Source: Agreia bicolorata (GTDB lineage Bacteria > Actinomycetota > Actinomycetes > Actinomycetales > Microbacteriaceae). From it: a stretch of 64,000 nt of DNA. The notes beneath the pieces are model-generated. The model was not told the origin of the DNA, did not search any database, and saw nothing but the letters and a program-made list of their open reading frames with translations. Below are positions 51,377-62,450 of this stretch, in pieces (position 1 is the stretch's first letter; each line of letters opens with the position of its first letter). Both the position numbers and the translations under genes were made by a program. The DNA is taken from contig NZ_JYFC01000001.1 of NCBI RefSeq assembly GCF_000938265.1, positions 620,001 through 684,000 on the forward strand, given 5' to 3'.

Positions 51377-52504
51377 ATGCCCACAAATTCCGCCGCGTAT
51401 CTCACCGCCCCCTACGCCGACTTGACCGTCGCTGAGGCGCCCTACACCTCTGCCGCGACCGGCGAGCTGGTGATCCGCGCACGCGCCCTCGCCGTGAATC
51501 CCCTCGATGAGATCAAGCAGTCCACCGGAAACGTGATGTACGGATGGCTGCCCAGCCCCGCGGTACTCGGCGAGGATGTCGCGGGCGAGGTCGTGGAGGT
51601 CGGTGCGGGCGTGTCCGGCTTCGCGGTGGGCGACCGCGTCATCGCCTATGCCGTGGGCATGGAGAAGAACCGCAACCACGCCGCGGAGGGCGCCTTCCAG
51701 CTGTTCACCGTCGTGCAGGCGCAATTGACCGCGCGTATCCCCGATGACTTGTCGTTCGAGAACGCCGTCGTACTCCCCCTCGCCATCTCGACGGCCGCGT
51801 CCGCCCTGTTCCAGAACGACCAGCTCGGCCTGCGGCATCCGAATCGCACGGCCCAGACCGACGCAGACGCGAACGCGGCCGAATGGGTGGTCGTCTGGGG
51901 TGGTGCGACGAGCGTCGGAAGCAATGCCATCCAGCTCGCCGTCGCGGCCGGCTACTCCGTGATCACGACGGCGTCGCCGCACAACCACGACCGGATGCGG
52001 GCGCTCGGGGCCCGGCACGTCGTCGACTACCGCAGCGGGTCGGCCGTGCGAGAGGTCGTCACCCTCGTCGATGGTCGCCCTGTGGCCGGTGTCCTCGCGA
52101 TCGGAACGGGGTCTGCCGAGCCGGCCCTGTCGATCGCCGTCGAGACCGGCGCCCGCCGAGTCAGCCTCGCCAGCCCCTCGGTGTCGATGAGCAGCCTTCC
52201 CCGTCGTCGTGCGCCGCTGGCGCTCGCGCGATTCGGGCTGCGGATGCTCTCGCGCACCGTGCCGCTGATGATCCGCAGCCGCGTTCGGGGAATCCGCACC
52301 CGCTTCGTCTGGGGCAGCTCGTTGATGACCAACGAGGTGGGCCCCATGCTGTGGGGACGGTTCCTCCCTGAAGCGCTCGCCGCGGGCCGCTACGTGACGG
52401 CGCCGAGGGCGGAGGTCGTGGGAACGGGACTCGAGAGCATCCAGCCGGCTCTCGACGCGCTCCGTCGTGGCGCCTCGGCTACGAAGTTCGTGGTCACTCT
52501 GTAA
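51377..52504 (+). CDS. MDR-family oxidoreductase (zinc-independent ADH-like)
   Basis: About 375 residues. A medium-chain dehydrogenase/reductase: GroES-like N-terminal domain with LAVNPLDEIKQSTG and PSPAVLGEDVAGEVVEVGAGVSGFAVGDRV. A Rossmann domain follows with VVVWGGATSVGSNAIQLAVAAGYSVITTASPHN. Zinc-ligand Cys/His residues are missing, placing it with quinone-reductase or enoyl-reductase-like members. The ATG at 51377 has AGAGGA upstream. Divergent TetR control suggests induction by an electrophile or drug-like compound. Confidence 0.87.
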   Translation: MPTNSAAYLTAPYADLTVAEAPYTSAATGELVIRARALAVNPLDEIKQSTGNVMYGWLPSPAVLGEDVAGEVVEVGAGVSGFAVGDRVIAYAVGMEKNRNHAAEGAFQLFTVVQAQLTARIPDDLSFENAVVLPLAISTAASALFQNDQLGLRHPNRTAQTDADANAAEWVVVWGGATSVGSNAIQLAVAAGYSVITTASPHNHDRMRALGARHVVDYRSGSAVREVVTLVDGRPVAGVLAIGTGSAEPALSIAVETGARRVSLASPSVSMSSLPRRRAPLALARFGLRMLSRTVPLMIRSRVRGIRTRFVWGSSLMTNEVGPMLWGRFLPEALAAGRYVTAPRAEVVGTGLESIQPALDALRRGASATKFVVTL

Positions 52505-53443
52505 TCAGGCGTAGCTGTCGAGCGCGGCGAGAAGTCGCGTCACAGAGCTGCCCAGGTTCCAGTCCTTCGACAGCCTCTCGAGTTCGTCGCGCTTCTCGCC
52601 GGATACCGGAGCGAGGCTCGCCCCGACCTGCGCGGGCGTTGGCAGATCGAGGTCACGAACGACTCTCACGACCGTCGGTGCCACGTCGAGGTAGTCGCTC
52701 GCCGCAGTGACTTTCGACCGCACCGACGCGCTCAACGCGCTGTCGGCATCCGTCGCCGCCTCGCGCACAGACTCGAGCGAGCCATATTCGCCCAGCAGCG
52801 TCGCTGCTGTCTTCTCGCCGATGCCGGCCACCCCGGGCAACCCGTCGGAGGCGTCACCCCGGAGGGTCGCGTAGTCGACGTATTGGGAGGGCAGCACTCG
52901 GTATTTGCTCACAATCACCTCGTCGGTGACGAGCTCCAGGTTCTTCATGCCGCGCGCCGTGTAGATGACCCGCACCTCGTGGGCGTCGTCGACGAGCTGG
53001 AACAGATCGCGATCGCCGGTCACCACATCGACAGCCGAGAGAGCGCGACTGGCATATGCGCCGATCACATCGTCGGCCTCGTGATCCTCAGCGCCGACGA
53101 TCGCAATCCGGGCGAGCTCGAGCACCTGACGAATGAGGGGAATCTGCGCCGTCAACCCGTCGGGCACCTCTTCGACGTCAGACCCGTTCGGGGCAGTCTC
53201 GGCGACCCGCTGGGCCTTGTAGCTCGGAAGAAGGTCGACCCGCCACGTCGGGCGCCAGTTGTCGTCCCAGCAGGCGATGAGGTGCGTGGCCTCGAACTCC
53301 GTCGTGAGCCGGGCGATCATGTCGAGCAGCCCGCGGATCGCATTGACCGGGGTGCCGTCGCTTCTCTTGATCGTGTCGGGCACGCCGTAGAACGCGCGGA
53401 AGTACAGCGAGGCGGTGTCGAGCAGCATCAGTCGGTCGGCCAT
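52505..53443 (-). CDS. 5'-3' exonuclease (Pol I N-domain-like, H3TH)
   Basis: A 312-residue stand-alone flap/5'-3' exonuclease: N-terminal LMLLDTASLYFRAFYGVP, acidic cluster VGAEDHEADDVIGAYAS and VVTGDRDLFQLV, and the H3TH DNA-binding segment LRGDASDGLPGVAGIGEKTAATLLGEYGS. It should remove RNA primers or flaps. Its stop abuts the oxidoreductase stop on the other strand with no gap. Full-length polA is separate and outside the window. Confidence 0.93.
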   Translation of the reverse strand: MADRLMLLDTASLYFRAFYGVPDTIKRSDGTPVNAIRGLLDMIARLTTEFEATHLIACWDDNWRPTWRVDLLPSYKAQRVAETAPNGSDVEEVPDGLTAQIPLIRQVLELARIAIVGAEDHEADDVIGAYASRALSAVDVVTGDRDLFQLVDDAHEVRVIYTARGMKNLELVTDEVIVSKYRVLPSQYVDYATLRGDASDGLPGVAGIGEKTAATLLGEYGSLESVREAATDADSALSASVRSKVTAASDYLDVAPTVVRVVRDLDLPTPAQVGASLAPVSGEKRDELERLSKDWNLGSSVTRLLAALDSYA

Positions 53444-53452
53444 GCTCGATCA

Positions 53453-53557
53453 TCACACAGTCAGCGGCCGAATAACGAGCGTCGCGGCCGCGGCCTTCGC
53501 GAGCTTGTGCGGGTCGGCGAAAGTTTCAACAGTGGCGTAGATATCGATCATGGGCAT
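53453..53557 (-). pseudogene. Truncated tautomerase-like gene, 34 codons
   Basis: A short frame with an excellent ribosome site (GAGGAG, seven bases before the ATG) encodes MPMIDIYATVETFADPHKLA and 14 more residues before a stop. The beginning resembles the N-terminus of tautomerase-superfamily proteins (Met, then the catalytic-Pro region and IDIYA..TFADPHKLA). After that the similarity ends abruptly. It looks like the 5' remnant of a gene deleted just upstream of the exonuclease gene. Confidence 0.5.
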
Positions 53558-53577
53558 GGCAAGACTCCTCGGTGGTG

Positions 53578-53606
53578 ATGACAACCGTCACAACGACGAC
53601 TGTCAT
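53578..53606 (-). promoter_or_regulatory. Imperfect 29-base palindrome
   Basis: ATGACAACCGTC-N5-GACGACTGTCAT, arms matching at 10 of 12 positions, about 20 bases upstream of the tautomerase remnant. Probably the operator of the former gene. Confidence 0.45.
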
Positions 53607-53649
53607 AGCCAAGAGTCGGAGGAACACTCGATACGGCGTGTGCCCGGTC

Positions 53650-54678
53650 TCAGAGAACGGAGACCCATCCGAGGGCTTGGGCGATGATCGCCACGGCCAC
53701 GGCGATTCCAGGAATCCACAACGCCGTTGCAAGAAGGACGCCGCGCGCGCTCCTTCTGTTCGCCAATCGCAAGCCGCTCCTGGCTACGGTGGGCGAACCA
53801 GCCCGTGACGTGCCGGCGCTCGATCGCTCGTCGACGTAGTGCCGCGTCTGCCGATCGAGTTTGCGGCGGAGAAGCTCGACGACGGCCAGCAGATCGGCGC
53901 CGACGCGTTCATCCCAGAGCTTCGGCTCGCGGGACATATAAAGATAAGCCGTGCCGTCGACGAGCTCGAGATCGCAGCCGGGTGCGACATCGATCATCAA
54001 CGCGAGGAGATCCGGTGTGAAGATGTACAGCGCGTCGCGCTCGTAGTCGGCGGGACAGTGAAGCGTGAACGACGAGTCGAACTCGATACTGCCGCGGAGC
54101 ACGCGTCCGCCTGAGATGGCGAGCCCGGCCGCGTTGAGAGTGGACGATCGGTTGCTCGTGACCACGAGATGCGGCACCGACGTCGGCAAGGTGAACCTGA
54201 CGAAGGTGAATGAGTTGACGAGGCCGGCCGAGTGATATCCGGAGTCGTCGGGCAGCGAACGAAATCGCGCGGTCTCGACGTCGGAGCCGATCGCGTGGTG
54301 GCGCACGGCGTACCCGCCCGTTCGGGCAAACGGGGTCCCCATCCACGGCGCGGAGTTGCGGCTGCGCCGCTGATGCACGTACCTCATGCCCGACTTCTCG
54401 GCCCACGCCTGCACACGCGCGCCGCGACTCGTGGATCTCACCGCCAAAAAGGTCGAAACGGCGAAAATCACGACGAGAATCGGAACACCGACGAACACGA
54501 TCAGCGCGGTGTACTCGGCCAGCACGAGAGGCAGGCCGACCCCGACCGCGGCGATGACGAGGACGGCGAAGACGACACCGCCCACGATCGCCGCGAGGCC
54601 GCTGCCGGAGAACCCCTGCGTGCGAATGAACCGAGACCACGAAGGCCGATCCCGTAGCCTGCGAGCGCGGCCTGTCAT
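53650..54678 (-). CDS. Membrane protein, unknown function
   Basis: A 342-residue protein with two N-terminal helices (about 26-48 and 56-78), a large soluble middle part (about 95-285) with the GMRYVHQRR..RF..FTFVRFTLP pattern, and a C-terminal helix (about 318-340). The topology resembles DUF3137-like proteins but I cannot confirm family membership. Its ATG overlaps the stop of the small gene at 54675 (ATGA), so the two are coupled. Confidence 0.65.
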   Translation of the reverse strand: MTGRARRLRDRPSWSRFIRTQGFSGSGLAAIVGGVVFAVLVIAAVGVGLPLVLAEYTALIVFVGVPILVVIFAVSTFLAVRSTSRGARVQAWAEKSGMRYVHQRRSRNSAPWMGTPFARTGGYAVRHHAIGSDVETARFRSLPDDSGYHSAGLVNSFTFVRFTLPTSVPHLVVTSNRSSTLNAAGLAISGGRVLRGSIEFDSSFTLHCPADYERDALYIFTPDLLALMIDVAPGCDLELVDGTAYLYMSREPKLWDERVGADLLAVVELLRRKLDRQTRHYVDERSSAGTSRAGSPTVARSGLRLANRRSARGVLLATALWIPGIAVAVAIIAQALGWVSVL

Positions 54679-54893
54679 CGGAACGAGGGCACGATCGCGC
54701 GCGTCGATCCGACCCGATCGCCGACGACGTAGAAGACCGATATGGATGCGACCCCGTCGTCTGCAGGAATCGGCACGGATGCGAGAGTGTCGGCCACGTT
54801 GGAGATATCGCCGACGGTCTCGATGTCTTCGACGTTGAGGGTATTCGCGGCGCGGCCCCAGGTGTTGTCGGATCGCTCGCCCCTGCCCATCAT
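54675..54893 (-). CDS. Small protein, unknown function
   Basis: A 72-residue soluble protein (MMGRGERSDNTWGRAANTL..). The ATG has AAGGA five bases upstream and the stop overlaps the next gene's ATG, which together support expression. No domain recognised. It precedes the membrane protein gene at 53650. Confidence 0.55.
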   Translation of the reverse strand: MMGRGERSDNTWGRAANTLNVEDIETVGDISNVADTLASVPIPADDGVASISVFYVVGDRVGSTRAIVPSFR

Positions 54894-54936
54894 CGTGTTC
54901 CTTCGCTCGTTCGAGTGATGCCCCGCACGCAGACCG

Positions 54937-55446
54937 TCAGGGTGCGGTCAGAGTCCAGAGGTGATCAACCCCGCCCGACACAGCCACCACGGCAATGTCC
55001 CGCGTCAGATCGGATTCGTCGAACAGCTGGGTGGCGCAGGCGTAGACGCCGAACCGCTCGAGGAACCAAGCGCACAGGGGACGCGACGACATGCCCTGCC
55101 AGGTGAAGAAGACTCCCTGCTTCTTGTCTCGGCCCTTGTAGGTCGCCTTCTCGTCTGCGCGCGTCATGTCGACAGGCAACTCGGATGCGATGGCCATGCG
55201 AATGGCGTCGAGGTCCGGCGTGGTTCGGGAGGGGTCCCAGAACAGCCGGATGACAAAACCGGTACCTGACCCACCGGGAGCGCGAAGTCCCGTGTAGGCG
55301 CCGACGAACCGCTCGTCCGCCCGGCTCCAGAGATCATATGCAGCCTGCGCCTGCTTCTTGGCCCCGAAGACCTTCGGTTCGTCGCACAGGGCGAGCATCT
55401 GGTCGGGCGAGGTGAGGCGCGCCGCGATGGCGGAGTAGTCGGTCAC
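54937..55446 (-). CDS. Hypothetical protein
   Basis: A 169-residue soluble protein with no signal peptide, starting at a GTG with AAAGGA upstream; the longer frame to 55602 contains a hairpin and is rejected. It contains a Trp-rich middle and C-terminal part (FVIRLFWDPSRTTPD.., GVFFTWQGMSSRPLCAWFLERFG..). I do not recognise the family. It lies 43 bases upstream of the small gene at 54675 and may share its transcript. Confidence 0.6.
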   Translation of the reverse strand: MTDYSAIAARLTSPDQMLALCDEPKVFGAKKQAQAAYDLWSRADERFVGAYTGLRAPGGSGTGFVIRLFWDPSRTTPDLDAIRMAIASELPVDMTRADEKATYKGRDKKQGVFFTWQGMSSRPLCAWFLERFGVYACATQLFDESDLTRDIAVVAVSGGVDHLWTLTAP

Positions 55447-55494
55447 AAGGTTCCTTTCAGCAAAAGCGGGAGTCGGATCACCGCGGAGGCGGCG

Positions 55495-55524
55495 GGATGC
55501 CGGCTGATGGGGCAGCCGGCATCC
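55495..55524 (-). terminator. Hairpin, 12-bp perfect stem
   Basis: GGATGCCGGCTG, six-base loop, exact complement. Lies in the 280-base gap between the DUF1266-like gene and the gene at 54937; it may be a terminator or a leader structure. Confidence 0.5.
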
Positions 55525-55668
55525 GATGGAGTAAGACGTGCCCAGCCCCATTCGTGACGTGATCCGGTAGAAATTATCCAAGATTCGACGAAGGCAGCGC
55601 ACCTACCGAGAAATCCTCGATTCGATGTTGTAAATCACGCAGAAGTTCGCCGCCGGGCAAAGTCGCAT

Positions 55669-55712
55669 GGGCGAGGTCACGGATCAGTACCGGTACCGGC
55701 GCGACCTCGCCC
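55669..55712 (-). terminator. Terminator hairpin after DUF1266-like gene
   Basis: GGGCGAGGTC and its exact complement around a 24-base loop that includes the palindrome GTACCGGTAC, 17 bases past the stop at 55729. Confidence 0.55.
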
Positions 55713-55728
55713 GCTGTCTCAGCGAATG

Positions 55729-56595
55729 TCACCAGGGCAGGGTGCTCCACGGGCCGCTGTTGCCGCGCCTTGCGTCGAAGAGCTGTCCGTACGCGCGGAT
55801 TCCGTCTTCGTTCTTCTCGATCGCCTTCTCGACAGGCATGCCCTGCTCGACCAGCCTCAGCACACGCCCGAGCAGATAACTGCGCCCGAACTCCTGCCAG
55901 GAGCCGAAGTCACGCCGAGCCTGTTCGCTGATCTCGCGGAGCATCGGGCGGATGTCGTCGCGGCTCGCGAAGCCGAGAGCGACTCCCCAGGTCGCCACCG
56001 CGATCTGCTGGCCCTGCGCATAGCCACGAACGGATTCGATGGTCTCACTTGCGGGAAGCACCACCGTGCGCAGGGCACTCTTCTTCAGGCTCTTCTCGAT
56101 CTCCACGACGGCGTTGATGACGCCCTTGACGTCGCGGCCCGACGCTCCGCGTTCCTTCGCGGCAGCGAGCCATTCGCGCTGAGAGGGGCGCCGCCCGCTG
56201 GTGCGAGCCAGCTCCGCCCTGAGCTCGAACAGCGAGTCGCGAAGCGAGTCGGTGCGGCGTTGCGGCAATTCCTCGATCGTCTCGAGCCAGCTCTGCCGAT
56301 CGGTCAGACCCCACATCGACACCATCGTCGAGCGCAGGGCCTTCGAGTCTCGGATGGTGTGCGCCTCCGGATCGTTCCACTTGCCCTCAGAGGTGACGAT
56401 CTGAATCGCACCCACTGCGAGATCACGCGCCTCATCTCCGCTTGTCGCAAAGTCAGGGCTTGTGGGGATGCGAGCATCGGGAAGGAGATTCAAGCTCACT
56501 GCCACGACCAGGATGCCGGCAGCGATGGCTGCCACCCAGCCCCAGTTCTCGGTCAACCACTGCACGAACTCGTCCAAATTCGGTCCCCACTCCAC
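55729..56595 (-). CDS. DUF1266-like single-TM protein
   Basis: A 288-residue protein with an N-terminal transmembrane helix (about 18-38, GWVAAIAAGILVVAVSLNLL) and a cytoplasmic domain. The domain carries the DUF1266-like pattern: MWGLTDRQSWLETIEEL near 100-115, and IAVATWGVALGFASRDDIRPML..SWQEFGRSYLLGR toward the C-terminus. The function of this family is unknown. It lies 38 bases downstream of tRNA-Gln on the same strand; a common transcript is possible. Confidence 0.7.
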   Translation of the reverse strand: MEWGPNLDEFVQWLTENWGWVAAIAAGILVVAVSLNLLPDARIPTSPDFATSGDEARDLAVGAIQIVTSEGKWNDPEAHTIRDSKALRSTMVSMWGLTDRQSWLETIEELPQRRTDSLRDSLFELRAELARTSGRRPSQREWLAAAKERGASGRDVKGVINAVVEIEKSLKKSALRTVVLPASETIESVRGYAQGQQIAVATWGVALGFASRDDIRPMLREISEQARRDFGSWQEFGRSYLLGRVLRLVEQGMPVEKAIEKNEDGIRAYGQLFDARRGNSGPWSTLPW

Positions 56596-56633
56596 GATCT
56601 ATTGATCACCGGCAATATCGAGACAGCGCAGGC

Positions 56634-56704
56634 TCCGCCTCCAGGACTCGAACCTAGACCTAACAGCTCCAAAGGCTGTCGTGCTGCCATTACACCAAGG
56701 CGGA
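56634..56704 (-). tRNA. tRNA-Gln (UUG)
   Basis: A 71-base cloverleaf on the minus strand: acceptor TCCGCCT/AGGCGGA, D-arm TGGTGTAATGGCAGCA, anticodon stem ACAGC/GCTGT with loop CTTTGGA (anticodon TTG) and T-loop GGTTCGAGTCC. The 3' CCA is not encoded. Confidence 0.93.
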
Positions 56705-56774
56705 CCGCGTGCTCCAAAGAGCACGCATTCACCAATTCTGCCAGACACGAAGCCTGCCGGCGGCCCCCGCCCCA

Positions 56775-56780
56775 CATAAT
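56775..56780 (+). promoter_or_regulatory. -10 hexamer, probable leaderless start
   Basis: CATAAT ends six bases before the GTG at 56787. GGAGG is present but directly abuts the start and is too close to work as a ribosome site. Confidence 0.45.
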
Positions 56781-56786
56781 GGAGGC

Positions 56787-57287
56787 GTGCCAGATGCGAC
56801 TCCCCGAGATTCCGTCGACGGAATCGTCGACGCGTGGGAGCGCGAACGACCCGATCTCGACTTCGCTCCTCTCAAGGTGCTCTCGCGGGTCTGGCGACTA
56901 TCGAGGCACCTCGAACGCACGAGGCGCACGGCCTTCGCCACCAGCGAGCTCGAGTCATGGGAGTTCGACGTGCTCTCCGCGCTCCGCCGAGCCGGCGAAC
57001 CGCACCAACTCAGCCCGAAAGCCTTGCTCGAACAGACCCTCGTCTCATCGGGCACCATGACCAACCGCATCGATCGGATGTCGCGGCGCGGCCTGGTCGA
57101 GCGCCGCACCGATCCGCACGACGGCCGGGGCATCCTCGTCTCGATGACCGACGAGGGCCGCGACCGCGTCGACGGAGCGATCACCGCCCTCGTCACCGCC
57201 GAGGGCGAGCTGCTCGCCAGACTCAGCACATCCGACCAGGAGCGCATCGCCGCACTGCTCCGCAAACTCAGCGTCGACTTCGACTAG
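56787..57287 (+). CDS. MarR-family transcriptional regulator
   Basis: A 166-residue winged-helix regulator: helix-turn-helix LSPKALLEQTLVSSGTMTNRIDRMSRRGLVERRTDPHDGRG with the DPHDGR wing. The GTG at 56787 is preferred because of the -10 hexamer six bases upstream; the extension to 56709 overlaps no family sequence. Its TAG stop is directly followed by the GTG of an exported-protein gene, so the two are co-transcribed. Confidence 0.88.
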   Translation: MPDATPRDSVDGIVDAWERERPDLDFAPLKVLSRVWRLSRHLERTRRTAFATSELESWEFDVLSALRRAGEPHQLSPKALLEQTLVSSGTMTNRIDRMSRRGLVERRTDPHDGRGILVSMTDEGRDRVDGAITALVTAEGELLARLSTSDQERIAALLRKLSVDFD

Positions 57288-58478
57288 GTGGTTCTGCTTA
57301 TTTCTCGTCGTTTTGCCATGCTTACGACTGCCCTCCTCGGCCTCTCCCTTGTGACGACGGTCGTCGGGCCGACCAACCCGGCCAGCGCGCGGGCGGATGC
57401 CGCATCCATCGCCCCGAGGCCAGCCACGGCATCGCCCGCCCCGGCCTTCGACGCCGGATTCATCATCTCCGACGAACTCTTCTACGACGGTGGCGCACTC
57501 GACGCCGACGAGGTGCAGGCGTTCCTCGACGAGCAGGTTCCCGCGTGCGCACCGGGCATCGTATGCCTCGCCGACTACACCCAGCAGACCGTCACGCGCG
57601 CGGGCGACGACGTATGCGGGGCCTACAAGGGCCGCGAATCCGAGACCGGCGCCGAGATCATCGCCAAGGTCGGCCTCGCCTGCGGAATTAGTCAGAAGGC
57701 CTTGCTCGTTCTGCTGCAGAAAGAGCAATCTCTGGTGCGCAACCCGGCCCCGACGTCGGGCGACTTCTCGTTCGCCACGGGCTACGCATGCCCCGACACG
57801 GCCGCGTGCGACGTGGAGTACTCGGGCTTCTACAACCAGGTCTACTGGGCGGCGTGGCAGCTGAAGCGCTACGCGAACCCTCCGGGCACGAGCGAGTTCT
57901 TCACGAGCCGACCGATCGGCCAGCCGAGCCCGATCGCATACAACCCCGATGCATCCTGCGGAAGCGCCGACGTGACGCTCAAGAACATCGCCACGGCTGC
58001 CCTCTACTACTACACGCCGTACCAGCCCAACCCAGCCGCCATCGCCGGCGATGCCGACGCGCCCTGCGGCGCCTTCGGCAACCTCAACTTCTGGAAGTTC
58101 TACTCCGAGTGGTTCGGCGATCCCACGCGCGGCTCGATCACACAGGGTGCGCTCGAAGACGTCTCGATCGTGCGCGGCCGCGTTGTCGCCAAGGGATGGT
58201 CAGTCGATCCCAGCTCGCTGCGGGCCGCGAACTCGGTGCGCATCACTGTCACGGATGCGGCCGGCCGCATCTCGACGACGACGCTGCAGGCCGGCGCCAC
58301 AACGCGCGGCGCTCTGACGGTCAACTCCCTGTCAGGCCTCGATCATGGGTTCAGCGGAGGAACCGCGGTGGGCATGCAGGGCCTCGTGCGCGTGTGCGCG
58401 GCAGCGCTGCCCCTCGACGGCACGTCGTCGAGCGTCGAACCGCTCGGCTGCGCGACGGTGTTCGCGCTAACTCCCTGA
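57288..58478 (+). CDS. Exported protein, unknown function
   Basis: A 396-residue secreted protein. The signal peptide is about 1-37 (MLTTALLGLSLVTTVVG..ASA). The mature region starts with an actinobacterial segment (FDAGFIISDELFYDGGALDADEVQAFLDEQVPAC) followed by paired cysteines and ISQKALLVLLQKEQSLV. A Tyr/Trp-rich part and FWKFYSEWFGDP come next, then a C-terminal beta-rich repeat-like domain (about 285-396). The helix with KEQSLV followed by a Ser/Tyr-rich stretch recalls lysozyme-like folds, but I cannot assign an activity. The GTG starts immediately after the marR stop. Confidence 0.75.
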   Translation: MVLLISRRFAMLTTALLGLSLVTTVVGPTNPASARADAASIAPRPATASPAPAFDAGFIISDELFYDGGALDADEVQAFLDEQVPACAPGIVCLADYTQQTVTRAGDDVCGAYKGRESETGAEIIAKVGLACGISQKALLVLLQKEQSLVRNPAPTSGDFSFATGYACPDTAACDVEYSGFYNQVYWAAWQLKRYANPPGTSEFFTSRPIGQPSPIAYNPDASCGSADVTLKNIATAALYYYTPYQPNPAAIAGDADAPCGAFGNLNFWKFYSEWFGDPTRGSITQGALEDVSIVRGRVVAKGWSVDPSSLRAANSVRITVTDAAGRISTTTLQAGATTRGALTVNSLSGLDHGFSGGTAVGMQGLVRVCAAALPLDGTSSSVEPLGCATVFALTP

Positions 58479-59100
58479 CGTGAACGCAGGCTTGCCCGGT
58501 GTCACGCCAAAAAATCAGCGAATCCGTCGGCGACTCCTGATCTGGCAGGTAGCCCTGGGACAGGTTGACATCACCGAAGAGGAGTTCGCCGAGCTCGTCC
58601 TCGTCTCCTGGCCAGCACGCTGTTTTGGCCGTCACCAGCACGGATCCATTGCCGATGAGCGTGACCATGAGTTCCGAGAAAGGTGTCTGCTTCCGCACGA
58701 TCAGATCCAGTGACTGCGACGCGCCTGAACCCAGCTCCTGCCCTTCGACCTCGTATCCGGCTTCATCGAGGTAGTCGAGCACGCGAGAACCCAGGTCTTC
58801 GCGATCCTCCTCAGGCAGGCGCGTTGTGCGCGTGAAGTCGAAACCGTAGGCGTCGTCATCGCATCCCGCCCCGGACGGCTGCATACCGTACGACCCGATG
58901 TCGGCTTCCCAGGGCCCCTCGTAGATCAGAGCCTGAATGTCATTGGTCACAGTGCGGTACTCGATGTAATGCTGTCTCGCCTGCTCGAAGAGTTCGTCAC
59001 CCGTGGGCACCGGCGGTTCGGGTGCGCAGCCGACGAGGCTCAGTACAAGCGCGACGACCGCGGCGGGAATCCACGTGCGCCGTACACGGTGCCTTGTCAT
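58467..59100 (-). CDS. Small lipoprotein, C-terminal frameshift
   Basis: A lipoprotein with lipobox LSLVGC (Cys25) and a short exported domain holding two Cys pairs (GAGCDDD, TACWPGD). The ATG follows GAGGAG. As written, the frame continues 128 bases into the opposite gene with a nonsense Arg-rich tail. Removing one base from the A run at 58509-58514 gives ..SLIFGVTPGKPAFTSGS and a stop at 58467, a plausible 210-residue protein that overlaps the neighbour by only 12 bases. Function unknown. Confidence 0.72.
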
Positions 59101-59153
59101 CGACGCTCCTCGCTGAACCCACGACTCCTCGAGAGGACCTGACCGGATAAGCG

Positions 59154-62411
<3,258 letters not shown>

Positions 62412-62417
62412 CTGTCG

Positions 62418-62423
62418 AGGTTA
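62418..62423 (-). promoter_or_regulatory. -10 hexamer of ABC-F gene, probable leaderless start
   Basis: TAACCT on the minus strand, six bases before the GTG at 62411, without a ribosome site. Confidence 0.45.
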
Positions 62424-62450
62424 CCCGCGATCAGAGGGTCGCCCCGCCGG

